20,324 bases of DNA, from assembly GCA_005788585.1 (NCBI GenBank), contig SYBY01000429.1, forward strand, positions 1 to 20,324, in the 5' to 3' direction. Shown here piece by piece: positions 1-8,808 of the stretch. The notes under the pieces are model-generated. The model was not told the DNA's origin and did no database searches. It saw nothing but the letters and a program-made list of their open reading frames with translations. A program made the translations under genes and the position numbers. Origin of the DNA: Actinomycetota bacterium (lineage in GTDB: Bacteria > Actinomycetota > Thermoleophilia > Solirubrobacterales > Solirubrobacteraceae). The stretch's first letter is position 1. Every line of letters starts with the position of its first letter.

Positions 1-715
1 AATGCACGCTGGCGCCTTCATCCACAATAATCAGTGTGCGCTCAAACTGGCCCGCATTTGCGGTGTTGATGCGGAAATATGCCTGCAGCGGCATCTCGAC
101 GTGCACGCCCGGCGGCACGTAGACGAACGAGCCGCCCGACCACACGGCGCTGTTCAGCGCGGCGAGCTTGTTGTCGTTGCTCGGGATGATCGTGGCGAAG
201 TACTCGCGGACCAGGTCCTCGTGCTCCCGGAGGCCCGTGTCCATGTCCATGAAGATGACGCCCTGCTGCTCGAGGTCCTCGCGCACCTGGTGGTACACGA
301 CCTCGGACTCGTACTGGGCGCCGACGCCGGCGAGGAACTTGCGCTCGGCCTCCGGGATGCCCAGGCGGTCGAACGTCTTCTTGACGTCCTCGGGCACGTC
401 GTCCCAGGAACGTTCGGCGCGCTCGGACGCGCGGACGAAGTAGTGGATGTCGTCGAAGTCGACCTCGGCGAGCATCGGGCTGCCCCAGGTCGGCATCGGG
501 CGGGCCTCGAAGTGCTCGAGCGCCTTCAGGCGGAACTCGCGCATCCACGCGGGCTCGCTCTTCATCTCGGAGATCTTCTCGACGATCTCGCGGTTGATGC
601 CCTTCGGGGCCTTGTAGAGGTAGTTCTCAGCGTCGTGGAAGCCGTACTTCTCGGTGTAGTCCGAGTTGATGTCCTGCAGGGCTTCCTGCTCGGCGATGAC
701 GTCGGGTGTGGCCAT
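1..715 (-). CDS. sufB: Fe-S cluster assembly scaffold SufB (N-terminal half, cut by window edge)
   Basis: SufB is the scaffold subunit of the cytosolic SufBCD complex on which Fe-S clusters are built with sulfur from SufS/SufU. The frame starts at ATG 715 and stays open to the left edge, giving 238 codons of a protein usually about 470 long. Recognisable SufB stretches are the N-terminal [22 protein letters not shown], the [22 protein letters not shown] region, [20 protein letters not shown], and [19 protein letters not shown]. The gene starts 4 nt after the stop of the Rieske gene, so the two form one transcript. No sufD is visible; it may lie further left. About the last 80 bases (1-80) switch to AT-rich codons (ATT ATT GTG GAT GAA) while still coding a correct SufB sequence, which suggests a junction of two sources. 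Identity is near certain. Confidence 0.93.
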   Translation of the reverse strand, partial: MATPDVIAEQEALQDINSDYTEKYGFHDAENYLYKAPKGINREIVEKISEMKSEPAWMREFRLKALEHFEARPMPTWGSPMLAEVDFDDIHYFVRASERAERSWDDVPEDVKKTFDRLGIPEAERKFLAGVGAQYESEVVYHQVREDLEQQGVIFMDMDTGLREHEDLVREYFATIIPSNDNKLAALNSAVWSGGSFVYVPPGVHVEMPLQAYFRINTANAGQFERTLIIVDEGASVH

Positions 716-719
716 GGGG

Positions 720-1037
720 CTACTCCACCTCCAGCTTGATCGTGTCGCCCTCGACCCGGACGGCGAAGGTCTCGACCGGGACGTAGGCGGGCAGGGTCTG
801 AGGCTTGCCGGTCCGCAGGTCGAACAGGGAGCCGTGCCGCGGACACTCCACGGTGCAGGCGTCCTGGTCGAACTCGCCCTCGGCGAGCGGCCCGTCGTCG
901 TGCGAGCAGCGATCCTCGATCGCGAGGAGCTCGCCGTTGCAGTTGAAGACGCCGATCTCGTAGTCCTCCCAGACAACGATCTTGCGATCGCCGGGGGCGA
1001 GTTCTCCGAGGGTGCAGACGTCGATGACTTCGGGCAT
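720..1037 (-). CDS. Small Rieske [2Fe-2S] ferredoxin of the suf locus
   Basis: A 105-residue Rieske protein. The two cluster motifs are C44-S-H46 and C65-P-R-H68, the usual two-Cys/two-His ligand set for a [2Fe-2S] cluster, followed by GSLFDLRTG. The length matches the free-standing ferredoxins of ring-hydroxylating dioxygenase type, which also occur inside many actinobacterial suf operons. I chose ATG 1037 ([10 protein letters not shown]) because the domain begins there; the open frame upstream to 1382 has no Rieske-like sequence and overlaps the divergent serine hydrolase gene. It lies directly upstream of sufB. The likely job is electron transfer or Fe-S delivery linked to SUF; the exact partner is unknown. 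No oxygenase alpha subunit is present in the window, which argues against a dioxygenase role. Confidence 0.85.
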   Translation of the reverse strand: MPEVIDVCTLGELAPGDRKIVVWEDYEIGVFNCNGELLAIEDRCSHDDGPLAEGEFDQDACTVECPRHGSLFDLRTGKPQTLPAYVPVETFAVRVEGDTIKLEVE

Positions 1038-1189
1038 ACGGTGGGGCAGTTCCAAATTCCGATGACGGAGGTACGGATTGTAGCGGGCAGCCGGTCGGGA
1101 CCTCGGTCTCCCGGCACGCTGGAGATACGCGTGCGTACCGTTCGTGGCACACTGTCCGACGCGCCGCTGGGGAGCCGCGCTCAGCCACC

Positions 1190-1198
1190 GGAGGAGAG
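1190..1198 (+). promoter_or_regulatory. Strong Shine-Dalgarno fixing the serine hydrolase start
   Basis: GGAGGAGAG ends five bases before ATG 1204. It is the clearest ribosome binding site in the window and decides the start of the secreted serine hydrolase. Confidence 0.7.
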
Positions 1199-1203
1199 AG
1201 TCC

Positions 1204-2397
1204 ATGACGTGCCGCCGCCTGCTCGCTTCGGCCACCGCCGCAGCCGCCGTGTGCCTGGCCGGGCCCGCCACCGCGGCGGCCACGACGTGCGCTGCGCCCA
1301 CAGGGGGCGCGGAGTTCCAGCGGGTGGCCCCCGAGCAGGTGGGCCTGGACGGCGCGAAGCTGCGCAACGCCACCCGGTTCATGGCATCACGCCGGGCGCT
1401 CTCCGTCCGCGTGTACCGCCGCGGCTGCCTGGTCTCGAGGAGCCAACTCGACCCCTACACCGAGGGCGTCCGCAACAACGTCTGGAGCGTGACGAAGGGC
1501 GTCACCGCGCTGCTGACCGGCCGCGCGATCACGCAGGGCAAGCTCGCCCTCGACGATCCGATCGGCCGCTTCCTCCCCGAGGCCGACGCCGCACACGGTG
1601 CGATCACCGTCCGCCAACTGCTCACGCAGACCTCGGGGCTGCGGTTCTCGTGGTCCTCCGACGTCCTCGCACGCGACGCCGTCGACTACACACTGGCCCT
1701 GCCCTTCCGGCATGAACCCGGCACCTATTTCGAGTACGCGCAAACAACGGTGACGCTCCTCGGCGCCGTCGTCCAGCGCGCCGTGGGCCAGGACCTGCAG
1801 ACCTACGCGCACCGCGAGCTCTTCGCGCCGCTCGGCATCCCTCGCCACCACTGGAACTGGACGCGCGACGAGACAGGACAGACCCAGGCCTACGCCTTCC
1901 TGTTCATGCCTCCCAAGCACCTGGGCCGCATCGGTCAGCTGCTGCTCTCGGAGGGACGCTGGGGCGCGCAGCAGCTCATCGACCCCACCTACATGCGGGA
2001 ATTGGCCGCGCCCACGCCGACCAACGGCGGCTACGGCTTCCTGACCTGGACGAACGCCGGCGGCTGGCTGATCACGGCCACCGCTCCGGACCGCCGCCGG
2101 ATCGATGCGCCGTTCATCCCCACCGCGCCGCCCGACGCCCACGCGTTCGTCGGGTTCCTGGGCCAGCTGGTCCTGGTGATCCCGAGCCTCGACATGGTCA
2201 TCGTCCGCACCGGGCTACCCCCGAGCAGCGGGCAGACCAGTGACATCGACTACGAGGGCATCCGCCGCGTCCTGCAGGCGGTGACCGACGTCGAGGTTCC
2301 CGACCCCGGCCCCTACGTGCCCGTGCGCGGGTCCGGAAGCTTCAGCCTCGCCAGCTGGCTCGACCTCGAGACGCTGCAGCTCGCCGTGCGCCGCTGA
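1204..2397 (+). CDS. Secreted serine hydrolase, beta-lactamase / class C penicillin-binding fold
   Basis: A 397-residue protein with a Sec signal (MTCRRLLASATAAAAVCLAG, cleavage probably near ATAAA). The nucleophile motif SxxK is S95-V-T-K98. The second motif is Y178-A-Q, where the family normally has Y-S/A-N, so the Asn is replaced by Gln. A degenerate HxG-like stretch (HAFVGFLGQ) comes late. Other family marks are LDDPIGRFLPE, ITVRQLLTQTSGL and FAPLGIPR. Known relatives are esterases, D-aminopeptidases and DD-peptidases; the substrate cannot be read from sequence. A strong GGAGGAGAG ribosome site precedes ATG 1204. It is divergent from the Rieske/sufB transcript and convergent, almost touching (1 bp apart), with the peptidase gene at 2399. 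It probably acts outside the membrane on cell-wall or ester substrates. Confidence 0.85.
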   Translation: MTCRRLLASATAAAAVCLAGPATAAATTCAAPTGGAEFQRVAPEQVGLDGAKLRNATRFMASRRALSVRVYRRGCLVSRSQLDPYTEGVRNNVWSVTKGVTALLTGRAITQGKLALDDPIGRFLPEADAAHGAITVRQLLTQTSGLRFSWSSDVLARDAVDYTLALPFRHEPGTYFEYAQTTVTLLGAVVQRAVGQDLQTYAHRELFAPLGIPRHHWNWTRDETGQTQAYAFLFMPPKHLGRIGQLLLSEGRWGAQQLIDPTYMRELAAPTPTNGGYGFLTWTNAGGWLITATAPDRRRIDAPFIPTAPPDAHAFVGFLGQLVLVIPSLDMVIVRTGLPPSSGQTSDIDYEGIRRVLQAVTDVEVPDPGPYVPVRGSGSFSLASWLDLETLQLAVRR

Positions 2398-2398
2398 C

Positions 2399-3025
2399 CT
2401 ACCGGCGAGACCGCCAGAACGACGTCCGTCCCATCGCCCCCGCCTTGGTCATCCCGATGTGGATGTGGTCGCGGTGGGCGGCCGTGGGACTGACCTTCTT
2501 GCGCGGCGTGATCCCGTCCTTGCCAAAGCAGTCGCGGTAGTCGCGGAAGTCGTCTGAACCGGCGGACCAGTAGCCGCAGTCCCAGATGAGCTCCTGCACA
2601 CCCATCCGGCGTGCCAGCGCGTGGGGTTCCCCGGCGCTGTCGGGCGCGAGCAGCAGGCGAATGAGCTTCGTGGCCGCCGCCTTGTCCGCGGGGTTCCTCA
2701 CGTTGAGGTGCCAGTCGACCGCCCGGCCCTCGGCATGCAGGGACGCGCTGTCCTCCCCCCACAGCTCACAGCGGTACGAGCCCCAGTGCTGACCGCGGTG
2801 GTGGGCCTGGAGCCACGCGACCATCGCGTCGACGCCCGGGCGGCGGATCCGGACGCAGCGCGTGGCGGGGTCGTACTCGCTGTCCTCGATCGGCGTGTCG
2901 GCGAGCCGCTCGGCCGGGTTGCCGCGGACGGGCTGCGGATCGACGGGCAACCGAACGATCGCGCTGGCCCCGGGGACCGACGCAAGGGTCGCGAGCAGCA
3001 CGAGGAGTGCGACGGGAAGGCGCAT
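2399..3025 (-). CDS. Secreted M15-like (D-Ala-D-Ala carboxypeptidase-type) zinc hydrolase domain protein
   Basis: A 208-residue protein with a signal peptide (MRLPVALLVLLATLASVPGA, then SA). The metal-site pattern of M15-like peptidases is visible: S-x-H97-x-E-G-R-A-x-D104-W-H, and later H184-R-D-H187-I-H189-I-G. Four cysteines (57, 86, 150, 166) could pair outside the cell. The likely role is cleavage of peptidoglycan peptides, or a cell-wall binding relative. I chose ATG 3025 because the signal peptide starts there; an in-frame ATG at 3100 would add 25 polar residues ahead of it. It is divergent from the glycoside hydrolase gene, whose ATG lies 127 bp away. The M15-like fold is fairly secure, the precise activity is not. 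Confidence 0.75.
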   Translation of the reverse strand: MRLPVALLVLLATLASVPGASAIVRLPVDPQPVRGNPAERLADTPIEDSEYDPATRCVRIRRPGVDAMVAWLQAHHRGQHWGSYRCELWGEDSASLHAEGRAVDWHLNVRNPADKAAATKLIRLLLAPDSAGEPHALARRMGVQELIWDCGYWSAGSDDFRDYRDCFGKDGITPRKKVSPTAAHRDHIHIGMTKAGAMGRTSFWRSRR

Positions 3026-3139
3026 ACTCAGAGGGATCGACCAGTCGGACGGCTGCGGCCAGCGAAGACGGCGAATGTCCGATGCACCACGTGCCAGCAA
3101 AGTGAACGGCGTTCAGCCCACAGGCCGGTCCGGCGCGCG

Positions 3140-3145
3140 TATGGT
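3140..3145 (+). promoter_or_regulatory. -10-like hexamer TATGGT for a probable leaderless transcript
   Basis: TATGGT ends six bases before ATG 3152, so transcription would start at or next to the A of the start codon. No ribosome site is seen before that ATG, which fits a leaderless mRNA. No convincing -35 element is at the usual distance. Confidence 0.4.
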
Positions 3146-3151
3146 CGGCCC

Positions 3152-4516
3152 ATGCTGTCCCGCTTTCGTGTGCTCCTCGTTGCCGCGCTCGCCGGCCTTG
3201 CCGCTCTCCCGGCGAGCGCCTCGGCCGCGCCCGCCACTCCGGCCGACGCGTTCACCGACTCGGTCGGCGTCAACACGCACGTCATGTACTCCAAGACGGC
3301 GTACTGGGACCTCGAGCAGATGCGCACGGCCCTGCGCTACCTCGGCGTGCGGCACATCCGCGACGGCGTCCGCTGGTACACGTCGCCGAGCTACGCCTGG
3401 TACCGCGAGGAGCAGGCCAAGCGCTTCGCGTCGCTGGCCCGCAGCGGCATCGGGCTGAACCTCCTGATGCCGTGGCCCAACGGTCAGGTCGGCACGACCC
3501 GCGAGGCGCTCGACGTCATCGCCGGCCTCCCGGGCGTCGTCTCCGTCGAGGCCGCGAACGAGTGGGATCTGCAGGGCCCGTTCGAGACCTGGCCGCAGGA
3601 GATCCGCTCGCAGACGCGCGAGACCCGCGCGGCGATGAAGGCCGACCCGAAGCTCAAGCGCACACCCTTCATCGCCCCGTCGTTCGGCCGCAACGGCAGC
3701 CCGGTGACCGCCGGTGACCTCAGCGCGCACGTCGACTTCGGCAACAGCCATCCGTACATGGGCGGCAGTCGCCCGGAGATCGGGGAGTTCCCGGGGCAGT
3801 GGTCGATCCAGCGGCACATCGACACCCTGCGCGCGGTGTCGGGCACCAAGCCGTTCGTCATCACCGAGACCGGCTACCACACCGCGCTGAACCAGACCGA
3901 CCGCCAGAAGCCGGTCGGCGCCGAGGCGGGGGCCGCGTACCAGCTGCGCACCCAGCTCGAGCACTTCCGCCTGGGCGCGACGCGCACCTACGTGTACGAG
4001 CTCGTCGACCAGTACGACGACCCCGCCCTTGACAATCAGGAGGCGAACTTCGGCCTGTTCCGCAACGACTGGTCGCCGAAGCCCGCGGCCACCGCGGTCC
4101 GCAACCTGCTCGGGGTGCTGCGCAGCGGGCGCGCGCTGCGCGGCCAGTCACTGACCTTCACCGTCACGGGCGGGGACGCGAACCTCCGCACGATGGCGTT
4201 CGCCAAGGCCGGCGGCGGCTTCACGCTCGCGATCTGGCGCCCGGAACGCCTGTGGGATCACACGACGAAGCAGCCGATCGCGGTTCCCGACGTCCCGATG
4301 ACCGTGGCGTTCGGCAAGACGTTCGCCGGCGCACAGGTGTTCCGCCCGGCGCGCGGCTCCGGCGCGTTTCAGACGGTGGGGACGACGACCGGCATGGACG
4401 TCGCCGTCGGCGCCGACCCGGTGCTCATCGACCTGCGGCCGACCGCCGGCGACCGATGGAACGCGCAGGTCCGCGAGTTCTGGTGCCGCGTGGTGCCGAG
4501 CACCTGCCCGCGCTAG
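3152..4516 (+). CDS. Secreted glycoside hydrolase, clan A (TIM-barrel) type
   Basis: A 454-residue protein with a signal peptide (MLSRFRVLLVAALAGLAALP, then ASASA). The barrel appears to run from about residue 35 to 330. VRHIRDGVRWY is typical of strand 2. The acid/base glutamate is probably E137 in the A-N-E-W-D segment after strand 4. The nucleophile is probably E239 in VITETGYH after strand 7. NSHPYMGG lies between them. The C-terminal ~100 residues look like a beta domain, as in GH39-, GH79- or GH5-like enzymes. I cannot assign the family or sugar. ATG 3152 is chosen because the signal peptide starts there and the upstream open frame is antisense to the peptidase gene. The phytase gene follows after 51 bp on the same strand and may be co-transcribed. 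Confidence 0.7.
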   Translation: MLSRFRVLLVAALAGLAALPASASAAPATPADAFTDSVGVNTHVMYSKTAYWDLEQMRTALRYLGVRHIRDGVRWYTSPSYAWYREEQAKRFASLARSGIGLNLLMPWPNGQVGTTREALDVIAGLPGVVSVEAANEWDLQGPFETWPQEIRSQTRETRAAMKADPKLKRTPFIAPSFGRNGSPVTAGDLSAHVDFGNSHPYMGGSRPEIGEFPGQWSIQRHIDTLRAVSGTKPFVITETGYHTALNQTDRQKPVGAEAGAAYQLRTQLEHFRLGATRTYVYELVDQYDDPALDNQEANFGLFRNDWSPKPAATAVRNLLGVLRSGRALRGQSLTFTVTGGDANLRTMAFAKAGGGFTLAIWRPERLWDHTTKQPIAVPDVPMTVAFGKTFAGAQVFRPARGSGAFQTVGTTTGMDVAVGADPVLIDLRPTAGDRWNAQVREFWCRVVPSTCPR

Positions 4517-4567
4517 TTCACGACCTCTTCGCATCTGGGGGCGCCGCGCCTGACACGGTGCCGCGCC

Positions 4568-5899
4568 ATGCACCCCAACCGACTGTCCTGGTTGCTCGCG
4601 CTCGCCGCGCTGTCCGCCGCCCCCGGCGCCGCGCACGCTGCTGCTGAGATCACGCCACTGCGTGAATCCGCCCCGCTCTTCGAGGACGAGGGCAACGACG
4701 CCGACGACCCCGCGGTCTGGGTCAACCCGCTACTGCGCGACCGCAGCGTGATCGTCGCGACGAAGAAGGACGCGGGTCTTACCGCGTTCGACCTGCGTGG
4801 CCGCACGCTGCAGGACGTCGCCGCGCCGCCCGCGCCCGCCGGTGACGACCACGCCGCCGGCCGGTTCAACAACGTCGACGTCGTCTACGGCGCGCGGATC
4901 GGCGGCGTGACCCGCGACCTCGCGATCGTGTCCGACCGCGGCTCGGACAAGATCCGCACGTACGCCATCAACCCGCTCGCCGCCTCACTGCGCCGCGCGC
5001 CGCTGACGGACATCAGCGCGCCGTCCCTGCCGTTCGTCTTCAACACGACGCAGGAGGAGGTCGACGAGCAGGCGACCGCCTACGGCCTCACCGCGTGGGT
5101 CGACGGGCGGACCGGCACCCCGTACGTCGTGACGTCCCGCCGGTCGCGCAGCCGCGTCGCGCTGCTGAAGCTCGTCGCCGCGCCCGGCGGCAAGGTGACG
5201 TACCAGACCGTCGACACCATCGATGCGCCCACGAGCTTCGCGCTGCCCAGCGGCGGCACCTGGTCACCCTGCGTCGAGGAGGAAGGCGAGGAGCCGCAGT
5301 TCGAGGGCATGACGGTCGACGCCGATCGCGGCACGCTCTTCGCCGGCCAGGAGGACGTGGGCATCTGGCGGATCTCCGTGTCCCCGCGCGGCTTCGGCGA
5401 GGACGGCGCGCTCATCGAGAAGGTCAAGGAGTTCGGCGCGCCGTACACGCTCGTCCCCGACGACGACCCGGGCGAGTTCGAGTGCGAGACCACCGGCCCC
5501 GCCGCACCCGGCGACGGCGGTGAGCACATCGCCGCCGACGTCGAGGGGCTGACGATCTACCGCGGCGCGCGGGGCACCGGGTACCTGCTCGCGTCCAGCC
5601 AGGGCGACGACACCTTCGCGGTGTTCGGCGACCGCGGCCGCGGCGCGTACCTCGGCTCGTTCGCCCTGGCGGACGGACCGGGCGCCGACGGCGTGCAGGA
5701 GTCCGACGGCGCGGCCGTCATCAACGTCCCGCTCGGGCGGGACTTCCCGCGCGGCCTGCTCGTCACCCACGACGGCGACGACGACACGGGCACGGACCGC
5801 GACGCGACGAACTTCAAGCTCACACGCTGGGAAGACGTCGCCGCGGCCTTCGACCCGCGGCTGCGGGTCGACCCGTTCGGGTGGTCGCCGCGGTTCTAG
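4568..5899 (+). CDS. Secreted beta-propeller phytase
   Basis: A 443-residue protein with a signal peptide ([20 protein letters not shown], cleavage near AHAAA). Hallmarks of the calcium-dependent beta-propeller phytase family are present: D44[55 protein letters not shown] with [18 protein letters not shown], and [14 protein letters not shown]. The family removes phosphate from phytate (inositol hexakisphosphate) outside the cell. An acidic patch [11 protein letters not shown] lies near the C-terminus and could bind calcium. The length is somewhat above the single-domain family members because of insertions around residues 240-320. It follows the glycoside hydrolase gene by 51 bp. Its stop overlaps the stop of convergent sufU within the four bases CTAG. 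Confidence 0.92.
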   Translation: MHPNRLSWLLALAALSAAPGAAHAAAEITPLRESAPLFEDEGNDADDPAVWVNPLLRDRSVIVATKKDAGLTAFDLRGRTLQDVAAPPAPAGDDHAAGRFNNVDVVYGARIGGVTRDLAIVSDRGSDKIRTYAINPLAASLRRAPLTDISAPSLPFVFNTTQEEVDEQATAYGLTAWVDGRTGTPYVVTSRRSRSRVALLKLVAAPGGKVTYQTVDTIDAPTSFALPSGGTWSPCVEEEGEEPQFEGMTVDADRGTLFAGQEDVGIWRISVSPRGFGEDGALIEKVKEFGAPYTLVPDDDPGEFECETTGPAAPGDGGEHIAADVEGLTIYRGARGTGYLLASSQGDDTFAVFGDRGRGAYLGSFALADGPGADGVQESDGAAVINVPLGRDFPRGLLVTHDGDDDTGTDRDATNFKLTRWEDVAAAFDPRLRVDPFGWSPRF

Positions 5900-6333
5900 A
5901 TTGCGTCAGGTGAACCGGCCGGGGGCGCCGCGTCGGGCGTCTCCGGCTCCCAGTCCACCGCCGCGCCGAGCCCCGCGCTCTTCAGCACCTTCAGGCTCAG
6001 CAGCGCGCACTTCATGCGGGTGGCGCTGATGTCGATGCCGAGCATCTCCAGGATGAACTCGCGGTCGAGCTTGACGAGGTCCTCGACCTTCATGCCCTTG
6101 ACCTCGTCGGAGGCCATCGACGCCGACGCCTGGCTGATCGCGCAGCCGTGGCCGGAGAAGCGCACGTCTTCGACGACGCCGTCATCGTTGACGGCCAGCT
6201 CGACGCGCAGCTCGTCGCCGCACAGCGGGTTGTGGTCCTCCGCGGACAGCGTCGGATCCTCGAGGTGGCCCCAGTTGTGGGGGCGCTTGTAGTGCTCGAG
6301 GATCTCCTCGCGATACAGCGACTCCATACTCAT
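5896..6333 (-). CDS. sufU: SufU, zinc-dependent sulfur-transfer partner of SufS
   Basis: A 145-residue SufU/IscU-fold protein. The conserved ligands are C38-G-D40, C64 (in SGHGCAIS) and C109 (in MKCALL). The longer spacing between the second and third cysteines marks SufU rather than IscU. In Gram-positive bacteria SufU accepts the persulfide from SufS through its zinc site. The start ATG 6333 shares one base with the sufS stop (TGATG), so it is translationally coupled; ATG 6327 (MESLYREE) is an alternative two codons in. The last ~20 residues are a Pro/Ala-rich tail outside the fold. It is the last gene of this suf half and converges on the phytase gene. Confidence 0.93.
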   Translation of the reverse strand: MSMESLYREEILEHYKRPHNWGHLEDPTLSAEDHNPLCGDELRVELAVNDDGVVEDVRFSGHGCAISQASASMASDEVKGMKVEDLVKLDREFILEMLGIDISATRMKCALLSLKVLKSAGLGAAVDWEPETPDAAPPAGSPDAI

Positions 6334-7550
6334 CAGGCGAAGATCTCCTGGACCTTGTGCAGGCCGGCGACGAGCGCGTCGACCTCCTCGCGGGTGGAAT
6401 GCACGGCGAACGACGCGCGGGTCGTGGCCGGCGCGCCGAGGCGCTTCATGAGGATCTGGGCGCAGTGGTGGCCGGCGCGGACGCAGACCCCCTCGGAGCC
6501 GAGGATCTCGCCCACGTCGTGCGGGTGCACCCCGTCGACGACGAACGAGATGACGGCCCCGCGCTCGTCGGCGTCGCGGCCACCGTGGACCGTGATGCCG
6601 TCGACATCGAGCAGGCGCTCGAGCGCGTAGCCGGTGATGTCACGCTCGTGCGCGCGGACGCTGTCCATGCCGAGGCGATCGAGGAAGTCCACGGCGGCGC
6701 CGAGGCCGATGACCTCGGCGATGGCGGACGTCCCCGCCTCGAAGCGTGTGGGCGGCTCGGCGTAGGTCGACGCGTCGCGCTCGACCCGGCTGATCATGTG
6801 CCCGCCGCCGATGAACGGCGGCATGGTGGCCAGGGTGTCGTAGTGGCCGTGCAGGATGCCGACGCCCGTGGGCCCGTAGGCCTTGTGCCCGGTCCAGACG
6901 TAGAAGTCGGCCCCGATCGTGCTGACGTCGACGGGCATCTGCGGGACCGCCTGGGTGCCGTCGACGAGCACGGCGGCACCCGCCATGTGCGCGCGGCCGA
7001 CGATGTCGGCGACCGGGTTGATCGTGCCGAGCACGTTGGACACGTGGGCGACGGCGACGATCTTCACGCCGCCGGCGTGCAGCACCTCGTCGTACGCGTC
7101 GAGGTCCAGCCGCCCGTCATCGTCGACCGGCACGTACGCCAGGCGTGCACCGGTCCGCTGGGCGAGCATCTGCCACGGCACGATGTTGGAGTGGTGCTCC
7201 ATCTCGGTGAGGACGATCACGTCGCCCGCCGAGACGTTCGCGCCGCCCCAGGCGTAGGCGACGAGGTTCATCGCCTCGGTCGCGTTGCGGGTGAACACGG
7301 TGCTGCGCGACTCGCCACCGACGAACGCCGCGACGCGATCGCGCGCGCCCTCGAAGCGGTTCGTCGACTCGACGGCGAGCGGGTAGACGCCGCGGTGCAC
7401 GCTGGCCCGCGCCGTCTCGTAGTAGTCGGCCATCGCGTCGAGGACCGGCCGCGGCGTCTGCGACGTCGCGGCGCTGTCCAGGTACGCCAGACCCGGGTTC
7501 CCGGCGAGGACCGGGAACTCCGTGGCGACGGCTGACTGCAGGGTGCTCAT
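6333..7550 (-). CDS. sufS: SufS, group II cysteine desulfurase
   Basis: A 405-residue PLP enzyme that removes sulfur from cysteine to give alanine and an enzyme persulfide, the sulfur source for SUF. The PLP lysine is K223 in [10 protein letters not shown]. The histidine stacking on PLP is in TEMEHHSN (H119/H120). The catalytic cysteine is C363 in VRAGHHCAQ, the group II motif. Length and motif order are normal, so it should be active. Its ATG 7550 overlaps the sufC stop (ATGA), and its stop overlaps the sufU start. Order sufC-sufS-sufU is usual in Gram-positive suf loci. Confidence 0.96.
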   Translation of the reverse strand: MSTLQSAVATEFPVLAGNPGLAYLDSAATSQTPRPVLDAMADYYETARASVHRGVYPLAVESTNRFEGARDRVAAFVGGESRSTVFTRNATEAMNLVAYAWGGANVSAGDVIVLTEMEHHSNIVPWQMLAQRTGARLAYVPVDDDGRLDLDAYDEVLHAGGVKIVAVAHVSNVLGTINPVADIVGRAHMAGAAVLVDGTQAVPQMPVDVSTIGADFYVWTGHKAYGPTGVGILHGHYDTLATMPPFIGGGHMISRVERDASTYAEPPTRFEAGTSAIAEVIGLGAAVDFLDRLGMDSVRAHERDITGYALERLLDVDGITVHGGRDADERGAVISFVVDGVHPHDVGEILGSEGVCVRAGHHCAQILMKRLGAPATTRASFAVHSTREEVDALVAGLHKVQEIFA

Positions 7551-8308
7551 ACCGCCAATTCTTGGCGCAGTCCGCCGTAGCCCTCGGCCTCGAGGCGGTC
7601 GACGAGCTCCGGGCCACCCTCGGTGGCGATGCGGCCGTCGAACAGGATCGAGACGCGGTCCGGGCGCACGATGTGCAGGATCCGCTGGTAGTGGGTGATG
7701 ATCAGGACGCCCATGCCGGCGTCCTTGGCGACCGTGTTCACGCCGTTGGCGACGACGTTCAGCGCGTCGATGTCCAGGCCGGAGTCGGTCTCGTCGAGCA
7801 CGGCGACCTTCGGCTTCTGCAGCGCGAGCTGCAGGATCTCCAGACGCTTCTTCTCGCCGCCGGAGAAGCCGTCGTTGAGGTAGCGCGCCGAGAACTCCTT
7901 CGGCACGTTCGTGAGCTCCATCGCGGCCTCGACGGTCTTGCGGAACTCCTTGAGGCTGATGTCGGCCTCGCCGCGCGCCTCGCGGTGCGCGTTCATGACC
8001 ATGCGCAGGTACTTCGTGATGGTCACACCCGGGATGGCGACCGGGTACTGGAAGGCCATGAAGAGCCCGGCGCGGGCGCGCTCGTCGGCGTCGGCCTCCG
8101 TGATGTCGACGCCGTCGAAGGTGATCGAGCCCTCGGTGACCTCCAGGCTCGGATGCCCCATGATGGTGTTCGCGAGCGTCGACTTGCCCGAGCCGTTCGG
8201 GCCCATGAGCGCAAGGACCTCCTCGGTGTTCACGGTCAGGTCCACGCCCTTGAGGATCTGCTTGTCGTCCGCCTGGACGTGGAGGTTCTTGATCTCGAGG
8301 ATGCTCAT
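7547..8308 (-). CDS. sufC: SufC, ABC-type ATPase of the SufBCD complex
   Basis: A 253-residue ATPase that drives conformational change of the SufB-SufD scaffold. Walker A is G36-PNGSGK-S-T44, the Q-loop is Q87 in FMAFQYP, the signature is FSGGEKKR at 148-155, Walker B VAVLDE at 168-173 with the SufC-typical DETDSGLD, and the switch histidine is H206 in IITHYQRI. I chose ATG 8308 (MSILEIKNLHV); the open frame beyond it is antisense-like sequence overlapping the Rrf2 gene. sufB and sufD, its physical partners, are not next to it: sufB is about 7 kb downstream beyond four unrelated genes. The stop overlaps the sufS start. Confidence 0.95.
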   Translation of the reverse strand: MSILEIKNLHVQADDKQILKGVDLTVNTEEVLALMGPNGSGKSTLANTIMGHPSLEVTEGSITFDGVDITEADADERARAGLFMAFQYPVAIPGVTITKYLRMVMNAHREARGEADISLKEFRKTVEAAMELTNVPKEFSARYLNDGFSGGEKKRLEILQLALQKPKVAVLDETDSGLDIDALNVVANGVNTVAKDAGMGVLIITHYQRILHIVRPDRVSILFDGRIATEGGPELVDRLEAEGYGGLRQELAV

Positions 8309-8340
8309 GCGTCTCCGGTGGTCTTGGGAAGCTTGGTACG

Positions 8341-8808
8341 TCAGGCCGGGATCGGCGTGCGGACGTCGAACTCGACGAGGTCCGCGAGGGTGGTCTGCTG
8401 CAGCGCACGGGTGACGCCGCCCTGCACGCGCGTCCAGAGGAGCTTCGTCGCGCAGCCGTGGCCCTTGGTCGCCTCGTGCGAGCACAGGACGCGCCCCTGG
8501 TCGGGACGGTCCTCGACGAAGCACGCCATCGGCGCGACCGGACCCTCCAGCGCGACGATCACGCGGTCCATCGTCAGCTCCGCCGCGTCGACGGTCAGCC
8601 GGTAGCCGCCGTGCGCGCCGCGGGTGGACTCGACGATGCCATCCTTCTTCAGCAGCGCCACGATCCGCTCGAGATACGCGAGCGGCAGGCCCTCCGCCTC
8701 GGCGATGGCCTTGAGGCTCACCGGACGGCCGGGCTCGTCGGACCGCTGGACGCGACCGAGCTCCACCAGCAGCCGGACGCCGTACTCCGCCTTGGTCGTG
8801 AAGATCAT
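8341..8808 (-). CDS. Rrf2-family (IscR-like) regulator of the suf operon
   Basis: A 155-residue Rrf2 protein: N-terminal winged helix (residues 1-80; TTKAEYGVRLLVEL, then the recognition segment LPLAYLERIVALL and the wing GIVESTRGAHGGYRL), dimer helix, and a cysteine region with C96, C109 and C119. Rrf2 proteins such as IscR bind an Fe-S cluster through three cysteines; here the spacing (X12, X9) is wider than in IscR (X5, X5). It is the first gene of the rrf2-sufC-sufS-sufU transcript, 32 bp before sufC, so it most likely senses Fe-S status and regulates its own operon. A dyad starts just upstream of its ATG (8818-8838). Confidence 0.9.
   Translation of the reverse strand: MIFTTKAEYGVRLLVELGRVQRSDEPGRPVSLKAIAEAEGLPLAYLERIVALLKKDGIVESTRGAHGGYRLTVDAAELTMDRVIVALEGPVAPMACFVEDRPDQGRVLCSHEATKGHGCATKLLWTRVQGGVTRALQQTTLADLVEFDVRTPIPA

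Noticed and set aside
6357..8605. Two long plus-strand open frames (392 and 347 codons) opposite sufS, sufC and rrf2
   Set aside because: Their products are Arg/Asp/Val/His-rich with no motif, and they lie exactly antisense to well-conserved genes; an artefact of high third-position GC.
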